Shown piece after piece: positions 41,904 through 48,325 of a DNA stretch of 48,325 bases. The position numbers were made by a program, and so were the translations under genes. The notes below the pieces were generated by a model. It worked only from the letters and a program-made list of their open reading frames with translations, did no database searches and had not been told where the DNA came from. Origin of the DNA: JANQEA01 sp964530075. Lineage in GTDB: Bacteria > Bipolaricaulota > Bipolaricaulia > UBA7950 > UBA9294. The stretch is from positions 1 to 48,325 of the forward strand of contig CAZGXU010000012.1 of assembly GCA_964530075.1 (NCBI GenBank), written 5' to 3'. Position 1 is the stretch's first letter. Every line of letters starts with the position of its first letter.

Positions 41904-42005
41904 TTCGCACAGGGCCGACACCTGGGACTTGACTGGCTCCCCGTAGAGGACTACTTTCAAACCTCGCACGGCCTCGTCATCCCAGCCGATCTGGTCGCCA
42001 CATAG
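41904..42005 (+). pseudogene. Fragment related to the small gene at 45581 (copy A)
   Basis: The last 24 codons (41934-42005), encoding WLPVEDYFQTSHGLVIPADL then VAT and stop, match the end of the small gene at 45581-45748 (WLAVEDHFQTRHGLVIPADL, IAT). The two 72-base segments have 12 differences and no gaps. Seven differences are in third codon positions, which suggests selection on this frame. Here the frame is closed upstream by TGA at 41901-41903 and has no start, so it is a remnant, or the element is not a protein gene. It sits at the border of the low-GC island. Confidence 0.5.
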
Positions 42006-42064
42006 AGTCGCCTTCACCGCGCTAGAGGCCTTCTGCTACCCTGTCTTCCAGGGAGGGAGCACGG

Positions 42065-42232
42065 ATGGCTCCGCACAGGTGGACTCAGGAAGACCTCGAC
42101 GAAGCACGTAGGCTGCTGGGGATAGAGACCGAAGAGGAGCTGGATGAGGCGATGGCGAACCTCCGGGCTTACATCTCGATTCTCCGTGAATGCGACAGGA
42201 GTTGCCGCGAGCAGGAAGAGCGGGAGTCCTAG
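42065..42232 (+). CDS. 55-residue helical small protein
   Basis: ATG at 42065 follows CCAGGGAGGGAGCACGG. The protein starts MAPHRWTQEDLDEARRLLGI and is very acidic and helical (ETEEELDEAMANLRAY; ECDRSCREQEERES), with two Cys. No family was recognised. Codon use is plausible and the frame is well bounded, so I think it is real. It is the first gene of the island. Confidence 0.55.
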   Translation: MAPHRWTQEDLDEARRLLGIETEEELDEAMANLRAYISILRECDRSCREQEERES

Positions 42233-42433
42233 AGCTGCACGACCTCGCCAAGCGTGCGGACGTGCTACTTCCACATCCCTGGGACGGGCTACGTCTCGTG
42301 GCCCATCGCGCTCGCTATCGCAACTCCGGACAGCAGGAATGTGGTCTAGCCACGTAGTCCAGCGAAGCAGCCCAACAGCTTCCCCGCAAGAAAAGGACGT
42401 ATACTGTAGACATCCTGGAAGCGAGGCCTGTCA

Positions 42434-43695
42434 ATGGGTAGCCTTCTTGAGAGAGCCAAAGACTGCGAGTCACGGAACGAGTGGTCACAAGCAGCCGAGC
42501 TGTACCGCCAGGCTCTTGGGGAGGCTCCCCAGGATCGGGCGATTCTCGAGAGCTTGGCTTGGTGTCTCTCAAGGGACCGACAGCACGAGCAGGCTCTCGA
42601 GTGTCTCGGCAAGCTCCACGAGCGTTTCCCGAATGAGGCCCGTTGGCCATACATGATTGGCTATCAGTACTACGATCAAGAACAGTGGAAGGACGCGATC
42701 CAGTGGTTCGAGAAGGCGCTACTGATCCACAAGGGGTTCGTGGTGGTTCTCTACAGAAAGGGCTACGCGCATGAGAAGCTTGAGGAGGTTGGCCCTGCTC
42801 TCGACTCCTACTCCCGCTGCCGAGCGTCGTGGCACGCCCTTGCTGATGGGCCTACGAAGGAGAAGGATCGAAAGAACTGCGCGAAGGCTGCGTACCACCA
42901 AGGCTCACTGATTCTCTCGAGATCGAGAAAGATGGTCGGCGCATCCGCAGACGCAGCGGTGGAGGCTCTCCAAGAGGCAGTGCAGCTGGAACCGAAGGAT
43001 GGCAACTACCACTACAGACTCGGAGCAGCGCTCCTGGCTGCGAGCCGAGCAGGAGGGCAATAGAGACCTTAGAACAGGCAGACAGGCTGACTCGCGGAAA
43101 AGACTACGTACTCGACAAACTGGCCCAGGCGTACATTGCCGACGGAAGAGCAGATGAGGCGGAGAAATCGTACGAGAGGGTCGCATTTCGACAGCGCAAG
43201 GCCTATATCAACCGCAACCTCGGAAAGCTACTCGTCGATGTGGGGAAACCCAAGGACGCAGAGGAGACACTACGCAGAGCGATCAAACAGGAGCATCAGA
43301 ATCACTATGGGCACTACTACCTTGCACTCTCACTGAATGAGCAGGGAAAGCACCGCGAAGCCGCACAGGAGCTCCGACTCGCGATCAAGCTGAAGTCGGA
43401 CAACTACAACTCGGCGTTCTCAGAAGCAGCGGCACTCCTCGATGAGATCGAAGCGGAGCATCCAGAGTCCACGAAGCCTGGCAACCCAAGCACCGGAACC
43501 ATCCAATCGTTCAACAAGAATCGCGGGTTCGGCTTCATCCTGGCGGATGATGAGAAGCGCCGATTCCTGCACATCACCGAGTGGCATGTCGATGAGCCCC
43601 CTGCGCCAGGTATCCGCATTCAATTCGAGCCGATAGAGACTGAGAAGGGCCTGGCGGTCAAGAGTGCGCGACCCGTAGAACCAGAAGGAAGCTAG
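42434..43695 (+). pseudogene. TPR-cold-shock-domain protein, interrupted by one frameshift
   Basis: Two frames join to give a 420-residue protein. The first (42434-43063) has TPR repeats: MGSLLERAKDCESRNEWSQA, AELYRQALGEAPQDRAILES, QWFEKALLIHKGFVVVLYRK. It stops just after AALLAASRAGG. Restoring one G in the GGG at about 43055-43057 gives AIETLEQADRLTRGKDYVLD and more TPRs, then a cold-shock domain at the C terminus (GTIQSFNKNRGFGFILADDE, RFLHIT: RNP1 and RNP2). TPR for partner binding plus CSD for single-stranded RNA or DNA is unusual. The loss of one G in a run may be a sequencing error. The stop overlaps the convergent nuclease gene (CTAG shared). A TATACT box lies near 42400. Confidence 0.75.
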
Positions 43696-45206
43696 ACTGC
43701 GATTGAGAACAAGCCTTTCCCTGCACCGAATCCCCGTGCTGACTTGTCTCCAGTCAACAGGATGGCATCGTGTTCTCGGCAGGCGTCCAGGATTCGCTCA
43801 TCTCTCTCCGTGGAAGAGAGCCCATCCATCCCTGTGACCTCACCCGGACACTCCAAGCGGATTCTCCCTTTGTCCCGCAGCATTCTCAGCTCGTCTAGCT
43901 CCTTCCTGCTGCTCTTGGCTCCGTCGGCCTCGAAACGTACGACCGGACATAGAACCACAGTCCAATCAGCGAAGAAACGCCCGCGAGACGCTGTGAGATC
44001 CCTGCTTAGGATTCTGCGTCCGATGACGTTGCTGTCGGGAATCACGTAGCCACAGTAGTACCGCAAGGTCACCCCAGCATCGGAAATCCTCTCCTCGCAA
44101 CTTGTGCACTTAAGGACACTCTGATCATCGAACGTCGCGAAGCCCGTACTCCGCAGTAGAGAGCCGCAATGGGGGCAGACAATGGCAAGGGAATCAATCT
44201 TCAAGCGCCCGCGGTTGTATTCGTCCAGGAACTCCTTCGAGAGGAGCGTCTCGTCAATCGGTGGAGTAGCCTTCTTCGGCCGGCCTGTCTTGCCTTCGAT
44301 CTCACGTATCGTCTTCCACGAGCGCTTCACGAACCAAGGCCATTGCCTTCCAGAGGCATGCCATGCGCGAGCCCAGGACAGGGTTTGCTCATCGCCTGCG
44401 TTTCCTGAACCAACTGTCATGCCGTCGATCTCGAAGTCACGATTCTTCCGAATCGCCTCGCCTACCGTCACCTGCATCCACTTCGCGACCACCGAAGCCA
44501 GCCTAGCCTCCAAGTACTGATCGTCTGCCTTGGACGTCACACAGACTTCGGCATCTTGCTTGTCGAGGAAGCGCAGGAACCGCGTAAGAGTGTCTCCGAT
44601 ACCGTAATCATCCAGGACGATGCGGGATCTTCCGATCTCTGCTGTCCTGAAGAAGCGAGCGAGGATGCGCTGATAGGCTACGTCCATGATCTTGTTCAGG
44701 TTGAACCGATCGATGTGCCAGGGCGGAATCTTCTCGATGGCAATCTGAAGGCCATGACGCCTGAGAGCGTCTATCTGCCTGTAGAGGTTGTCCCAGTAGG
44801 AGAAGGCGTGTTTCTTCTTGGTGTCAGCTGCACCGATGAGGCGGTCGACGTCCTTTTCCAGTTCCTTCGGGATGACCACTCCCGCAAGAACTGCATGACC
44901 GAACATCTCGCCCTTGCCAGCCTCGTCAAGGCCAATCAGGAAGCCTTGTGTAGAGGGGACGAACCGAGGTCCTGAGAGATCATCAACCCAGTCCCAAGCC
45001 GCCCGCACAGCTGGGTCCATGGACGGCGATGGCGTGCTGGACAGAGTCCCGGATGTGTAGTAGGTCAGAGTGGCATCGGAGAACCGGACCCTCCACGATT
45101 CGTACTCGGACGAGGTCGGCTTCTCTTCGCCACCGTTGTCAAGCAGGTGGCCACGTACACGACGCGCCGCCTCTGCGTCGATTCCCTTCCAAGTCCTATT
45201 CGCCAT
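43692..45206 (-). CDS. RNase HIII-zinc ribbon-PIN nuclease fusion
   Basis: The 504-residue protein has four parts. Residues 1-78 resemble the TBP-like N domain of RNase HIII (WRVRFSDATLTYYTSGTLSS). Residues 85-285 are an RNase HII/HIII domain: GLDEAGKGEMFGHAVLAGVV with catalytic Asp94 and Glu95, IVLDDYG with Asp199 or Asp200, SKADDQYLEARLASVVAKWM with Asp228, and a GDEQT segment. Residues 344-370 are a zinc ribbon (CPHC...CTSC). Residues 388-504 read as a PIN nuclease: VIPDSNVI (Asp391), SRKELDELRML (Glu436), ERDERILDACREHDAILLTG (Asp469) and DKS (Asp487). All catalytic acids are present in both nucleases. GGAGG lies 4 bases before the ATG. I know of no described fusion like this. RNA of RNA-DNA hybrids is a likely target; a defence role is inferred from context. 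Confidence 0.85.
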   Translation of the reverse strand: MANRTWKGIDAEAARRVRGHLLDNGGEEKPTSSEYESWRVRFSDATLTYYTSGTLSSTPSPSMDPAVRAAWDWVDDLSGPRFVPSTQGFLIGLDEAGKGEMFGHAVLAGVVIPKELEKDVDRLIGAADTKKKHAFSYWDNLYRQIDALRRHGLQIAIEKIPPWHIDRFNLNKIMDVAYQRILARFFRTAEIGRSRIVLDDYGIGDTLTRFLRFLDKQDAEVCVTSKADDQYLEARLASVVAKWMQVTVGEAIRKNRDFEIDGMTVGSGNAGDEQTLSWARAWHASGRQWPWFVKRSWKTIREIEGKTGRPKKATPPIDETLLSKEFLDEYNRGRLKIDSLAIVCPHCGSLLRSTGFATFDDQSVLKCTSCEERISDAGVTLRYYCGYVIPDSNVIGRRILSRDLTASRGRFFADWTVVLCPVVRFEADGAKSSRKELDELRMLRDKGRIRLECPGEVTGMDGLSSTERDERILDACREHDAILLTGDKSARGFGAGKGLFSIAV

Positions 45207-45580
45207 CCCGCCTCCAATCCTCGTGGGGCTCGTCGGTCGCCTCGCTTGCGCGACTTCCCAATGATCTTCATGACAGATCTTGAACTATGGCAAGTCTAGC
45301 CGTCATGAGAGAGTGGTGGCAAGGGCCTGCGGTTGCTCACGGTGTTGGCAGAGTCTGCAAAGCGAGAATCCAACCGGAACCAAGAGCTTCATCGCTCGGT
45401 CGTCGCTTCAAGGCTTCCCCCACCGGAGCGGCGACAGAGTTCTGCGCGGCGTTCGCCTGCTCAAGCCTCCGTCTGCGCCCGTCGGGGCACTCCTTGAGAT
45501 CCCCTCCCTCGCTGAACGACTCGCAGTCGCCCAGTTGTACGCGCCCGAAAGGGCCGAGACGACTAACCGAGGTGACAGCC
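45207..45580. other. Intergenic region of the island, no supported gene
   Basis: These 374 bases lie between divergent genes. Long frames exist on the plus strand (for example 45280-45765), but their composition is odd and they lack ribosome sites. A remnant of a lost gene is possible. Confidence 0.35.
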
Positions 45581-45748
45581 ATGATGACGGAGAGTCGACA
45601 GGTAGAGGTGTGCATCGACAGAGCGTCGAGAAGGACTCAAACCAGGAACAAGCCAAGGGAACTTCGTTTCCGCTGCTGGCTCGCCGTAGAGGACCACTTC
45701 CAAACTCGGCATGGGCTCGTCATTCCTGCCGATCTGATTGCCACATAG
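45581..45748 (+). CDS. 55-residue small protein (copy B of the repeated tail)
   Basis: ATG at 45581 follows GAGGTGACAGCC. The protein starts MMTESRQVEVCIDRASRRTQ, is basic, and ends WLAVEDHFQTRHGLVIPADL then IAT. Its last 24 codons (45677-45748) are 83% identical to 41934-42005. The pair lies in the same orientation on either side of the TPR/RNase genes. No family was recognised. It is convergent with the NADAR gene. It may be a small protein of a mobile element, or the conserved part may be a non-coding element. Confidence 0.4.
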   Translation: MMTESRQVEVCIDRASRRTQTRNKPRELRFRCWLAVEDHFQTRHGLVIPADLIAT

Positions 45749-45789
45749 GAAGAGAGCGCTTCTAAGATCGCCATGTACGAACTGCTTTC

Positions 45790-46506
45790 TCAAGTGTCAT
45801 AGCGAGGGTATGGCACCTTTGGCCAGTCTAACAACGCGGGCTGATCGGCTCCTGAACTCCGATAAGCGCGCGCTAGCTTCTCGAGGAACCGCGGCTTTTC
45901 CTTGGCGAGCTTCTCTGCATCGACTCGGGACCGCTGCAATGCAACGTATAGAGCGCAGGACCGAGCTTGGGTATTGACAGACTTCTTTGGATTGAATTCG
46001 ATGTCTGTGAAGGCTGTGAAGCTCGGGAGTTGATCAGATAGCACGTGGTTCTGAGCCAGAGCCTGTAAGTAGAGCCAGTCGTAGAATGCAGTCTTGGGTT
46101 CCAATGGCCAAGTATCGCCACTAAGCTCGAATCCGACGAGCATCCCAGATTCACCTAATCGTGGATCTCTCTTCACGTCCAGAGGGCTTGCTGAGTAGAG
46201 ATCGGTGAAGGGGCCTCCTCCCTCGAACACCTTGCTTCCTTGGAACGCACATTCTATTGGCAATCCCCCAAGATCAGGAAGGTGGATCTGAAGCCTTAAG
46301 GCACTCAGGGATTGGCCCACTTCTGACTCGGATTTGGTTGAGACCTCCAGGGCTGGGCCAATTCCACTGTCAGCTGCTGCTTTGTGGAGTGACCGAATCG
46401 ACTTCCGCTTCTGGGTCGCAGCCATTCCAGGATGCCATTCGAAGTCGACGATTCTCTCAAGTACTCGACCATCCTGTGTCGCAACAAAGATCGGGCGCTG
46501 AGCCAT
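45790..46506 (-). CDS. DarT1-associated NADAR antitoxin
   Basis: The 238-residue protein has the marks of the NADAR-domain partners of DarT1: MAQRPIFVATQDGRVLERIV, VFEGGGPFTDLYSASPLDVK, WPLEPKTAFYDWLYLQAL and AFTDIEFNPKKSVNTQARSC. In studied DarT1-NADAR pairs this enzyme removes ADP-ribose from guanine bases in DNA and so neutralises the toxin. The toxin gene is directly upstream; only 2 bases separate its stop from this ATG, and the ribosome site GAGGAGG lies within the toxin gene, so translation is coupled. Its family placement is from memory of the motif pattern, but together with DarT it is strong. Confidence 0.85.
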   Translation of the reverse strand: MAQRPIFVATQDGRVLERIVDFEWHPGMAATQKRKSIRSLHKAAADSGIGPALEVSTKSESEVGQSLSALRLQIHLPDLGGLPIECAFQGSKVFEGGGPFTDLYSASPLDVKRDPRLGESGMLVGFELSGDTWPLEPKTAFYDWLYLQALAQNHVLSDQLPSFTAFTDIEFNPKKSVNTQARSCALYVALQRSRVDAEKLAKEKPRFLEKLARAYRSSGADQPALLDWPKVPYPRYDT

Positions 46507-46508
46507 GA

Positions 46509-47942
46509 CTAGAAAGGAACCTCCTCGTCGGCAGCAGTTTCCCAATACTGACTGGCGATGCGAAGAGTCGGCTGTGGCCGGTCGCGTCTGGAACAATCTG
46601 TTTGCCCAGCTCTCTTGACGGAGAAGCGCTTCGCTGGCCACTCAAACATCCCTGGCACAATGTGAACCGGTACGGTAGCTTCAAGTTCGGAGACCTTGCG
46701 ATGCATGGCGACATCTTCCACAAGCACCGCCATGATTTCGGAATGAGGGATTTCGTTGCCGACAAGGACCTCTGCCTGAGGATCAGTTGTCTCATAGGGC
46801 ATGCAGTCCATCTCCTCTCGGGAGCCAACGTACTGATTCTCATCGAACATGCCCTCAAGTGATTCAGGCAGTGACTGCTGATACAGATCGTGCTTGCGCG
46901 GGAGAGAGCTCGCGGCGTTACCCGCGAAGAAGTAGCACTTCTGGGTCCAGAGAATGCTTGGCTGAAGGAGGAAGATCACGAAGTCTCGAGTTCCGTACCT
47001 ATGGTACTTATAGAGCATCTTGTAGTTCGGGGACGAGATCGAGACGCATGTGCACCACAGCATGCCGTCAAGTCGCTTCTCATCGTTACTTCGGAACCTC
47101 AAACCTCTCTCTTCAAGAACTGAGCGGGGCAGGATGCCCATGCTCACTATACTTTCCACGTTCTCAAAGCGTGTGAAGTGAGCAAGATGCTCGACGTCAC
47201 GCTGTTGGATGATTCCTCGGATGCGCCTCCTTCGTGGGCTCAGAACTTGGGGCTCGATAAGGTGTTGAGTGATGGTGGGCCCTGTCTGAGTCTCGCACAC
47301 CACTTCGTGCTCCAGAACACCGGATCCGGGTACACTTTGGCTGGGTGTATCTATCGCAATTGCCTCGAACGGTTCATCCACTGTTGCTTCGGGGAGCTCA
47401 ATCTCGGAAGGTTCTTCCCCTCCCTGATCCCCGTCTCTCAGTGAGAGCAGGGCGATAGACTCGGCGTCTGAAGAACCAGCGTCAAGCGATTCAATCCTCT
47501 TGCGGATCTTCGTCAATGCAGACTCTGGAGCACAGGTTCCGGCAGCAAGACAACCTGCTACCTCCTCTTCATCCAGAGGACGAAGCAGGTCACAGGCGAG
47601 CTGGATCCTAGCCGGATCCGCTTCAGCAAGTAGAGGCATTACCTTCCTCCGGATGATTGACTCCATAACCGGAAGCCGACGGAAGTCCCACCATGCCTGA
47701 AAGCCGTCGTCTTCGTCAGGAAGTAGCACCTCTCTGAGGTTCGCAGCGAGATCAGCTGCTTGATCGTATTGCCTCTGACCTAGGCAACTCTCAATGTTCG
47801 CAAGTCGTTTCTTGATGCGTTCACTTCTTGCATTCAGGTAGTCGTGTTTGCTGATCTCTGGGCCGCTTAGCAGGAATGCGTCGTGCGCCCTGCGTAACTG
47901 ATTGACTCGGAGTAAGTAGCTGATTCGATCCCAGTCAGACAC
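46509..47942 (-). CDS. darT: DarT1 DNA ADP-ribosyltransferase toxin with long N-terminal extension
   Basis: The C-terminal half (residues about 245-445) is a DarT (DUF4433) domain: HLAHFTRFENVESIVSMGIL with the NAD-binding HFT, NDEKRLDGMLWCTCVSISSP then NYKMLYKY, and the catalytic Glu391 in TDPQAEVLVGNE. DarT1 enzymes link ADP-ribose to guanine in DNA and block replication, often to abort phage infection. The first 240 residues are extra: a helical, perhaps TPR-like, region (MSDWDRISYLLRVNQLRRAH to about 165) and an acidic linker. They may sense a trigger or recruit a partner. GTG at 47942 follows GGGGGCCGGAT. The antitoxin gene follows at once. Total 477 residues. Confidence 0.87.
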   Translation of the reverse strand: MSDWDRISYLLRVNQLRRAHDAFLLSGPEISKHDYLNARSERIKKRLANIESCLGQRQYDQAADLAANLREVLLPDEDDGFQAWWDFRRLPVMESIIRRKVMPLLAEADPARIQLACDLLRPLDEEEVAGCLAAGTCAPESALTKIRKRIESLDAGSSDAESIALLSLRDGDQGGEEPSEIELPEATVDEPFEAIAIDTPSQSVPGSGVLEHEVVCETQTGPTITQHLIEPQVLSPRRRRIRGIIQQRDVEHLAHFTRFENVESIVSMGILPRSVLEERGLRFRSNDEKRLDGMLWCTCVSISSPNYKMLYKYHRYGTRDFVIFLLQPSILWTQKCYFFAGNAASSLPRKHDLYQQSLPESLEGMFDENQYVGSREEMDCMPYETTDPQAEVLVGNEIPHSEIMAVLVEDVAMHRKVSELEATVPVHIVPGMFEWPAKRFSVKRAGQTDCSRRDRPQPTLRIASQYWETAADEEVPF

Positions 47943-47960
47943 ATCCGGCCCCCACGATCT

Positions 47961-48053
47961 TCAGTTCGTCCGGATTCCCGTGATCACTTCTCCAGGAATC
48001 GGGCGCTCTGCAAAACCGGTTCTCGCTGCGTTCGCTTCAACGTGCTTCTCCAT
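47961..48053 (-). CDS. 30-residue small ORF before darT
   Basis: ATG at 48053 follows AGGAGGAGTTAGATCCTG. It encodes MEKHVEANAARTGFAERPIP then GEVITGIRTN and ends 18 bases before the darT start, so it is in the same transcription unit. It may be a leader peptide that couples translation, or a third component. No family was recognised. Confidence 0.4.
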   Translation of the reverse strand: MEKHVEANAARTGFAERPIPGEVITGIRTN

Positions 48054-48230
48054 CAGGATCTAACTCCTCCTGTTTCCTCGTCGGAAGAGCCTTCTTCCCG
48101 CATATCGAGGGTCTCATCTTCGCCTATATTCAGTGACCAGCCCTCGTGACCTTTCGACTTCGATAGCTAGTCTACACGACCACTGGCTTGTACCCCGTCT
48201 TGGGTCCAGTCGCTGAACTGCCCGAAAGAG

Positions 48231-48257
48231 GAAAGCCCCCCCTAGAAGGGCCTTTCA
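48231..48257 (-). terminator. Terminator of tRNA-Asn
   Basis: On the minus strand GAAAGGCCC and GGGGGGGCTTTC can pair with a small bulge (48257-48231), followed by CTCTTTC. It lies 5 bases after the tRNA 3' end. Confidence 0.55.
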
Positions 48258-48262
48258 GGCGC

Positions 48263-48325
48263 TGGCTCCTCGGGTAGGACTCGAACCTACAACCATTCGG
48301 TTAACAGCCGAGCGCTCTGCCAATT
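48263..48325 (-). tRNA. tRNA-Asn (GTT), 5' end beyond the window
   Basis: The minus strand reads GGCAGAGC (D arm), CTGTTAA (anticodon loop; anticodon GTT at 48305-48303), GGTTCGAGTCC (T arm) and CCGAGGAGCCA with an encoded CCA end. The 5' acceptor strand and part of the D arm lie outside the window. tRNA genes are common integration sites, and this one borders the low-GC island. I looked for a second copy of its 3' end near 41.8-42.1 kb and saw none. Confidence 0.95.

Noticed and set aside
45280..45765. 161-codon plus-strand frame overlapping the 55-residue small gene
   Set aside because: No good start signal; another frame over the same DNA gives the repeated protein tail, which is better supported.
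41800..48325. Direct repeat of the tRNA-Asn 3' end as an attachment site
   Set aside because: I searched by eye for the tRNA end near the left border (41.8-42.1 kb) and found none; no integrase gene is in the window either.
1..48325. CRISPR arrays, rRNA genes or complete insertion sequences
   Set aside because: No regularly spaced repeats with unique spacers, no rRNA-like sequence and no transposase motif were seen; the GTTCG repeats are irregular and lack spacers.

Overview
The window is about 48 kb of high-GC bacterial chromosome (most genes look like 60-70% GC by eye). It contains two 100-base runs of N (1203-1302 and 7815-7914), so it is a scaffold, probably from a metagenome. Start sites usually carry strong AGGAGG-type ribosome binding sites, and promoters read as sigma70-like TTGACA/TATAAT variants. 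There are many secreted or outer-membrane beta proteins, lipoproteins, a leucine-rich-repeat lipoprotein, a class I-type hybrid cluster protein, a plant-like phosphofructokinase and a multi-PAS kinase. This suits an uncultured, probably anaerobic, diderm lineage. Bipolaricaulota (Acetothermia/OP1) would be compatible, but that is inference; no marker gene settles the taxonomy.

Region 1-9 kb holds single genes separated by long intergenic stretches filled with a degenerate GTTCGTRGGGTTCG-like repeat. The genes encode a secreted protein, a PKD/transglutaminase lipoprotein cut by the first gap, a small DUF4345-like membrane protein, an NAD-dependent epimerase, an EamA transporter, a secreted protein of unknown family, an FLVCR-like MFS transporter, and a homoserine dehydrogenase cut by the second gap. 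Region 9-17 kb holds a ParB-like protein overlapping a metallophosphoesterase that seems to use an ACG start, a frameshifted FlgD-like secreted protein, peroxiredoxin Bcp, a beta-rich secreted protein, RadC, an endonuclease/phosphatase lipoprotein and a second beta-rich exported protein.

Region 17-29.6 kb holds a DUF2062/AsmA-like envelope protein, a small-ORF transcription unit with its own promoter, attenuator-like hairpin and terminator, an ATP-grasp ligase, an LRR lipoprotein and a ferritin-like protein. A signalling pair follows: a REC-7xPAS-histidine kinase overlapping a REC-GGDEF protein. A purple-acid-phosphatase-like anchored protein ends the region. Region 29.6-33 kb is a sugar ABC uptake operon in the unusual order permease (MalG-like), binding protein, permease (MalF-like). 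An Rrf2 regulator coupled to hcp (33-35 kb) looks like a nitrosative-stress module with a palindromic operator. It is followed by a phosphofructokinase, CorA plus MgtC, and an ArsR-like regulator. That regulator is divergent from a zinc-ribbon protein and a 19-residue lysine-rich peptide. A membrane-anchored protein, a universal stress protein and an MFS transporter complete the region.

The last 6 kb (about 41.9-48.2 kb), ending at a tRNA-Asn gene, is an accessory island of visibly lower GC (about 55% in lines I counted). It holds a DarT1-NADAR toxin-antitoxin pair (DNA guanosine ADP-ribosylation and its reversal) in which DarT carries a helical N-terminal extension of about 240 residues. It also holds a striking fusion of RNase HIII, a zinc ribbon and a PIN nuclease, tail-to-tail (shared CTAG stop codons) with a TPR-cold-shock-domain protein that has a one-base frameshift. 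Several very small genes and an 83%-identical 72-bp segment present on both sides of the nuclease/TPR pair complete it. The island is the best candidate for an undescribed system, plausibly nucleic-acid-targeting anti-phage defence. That function is inference from domain content and context.
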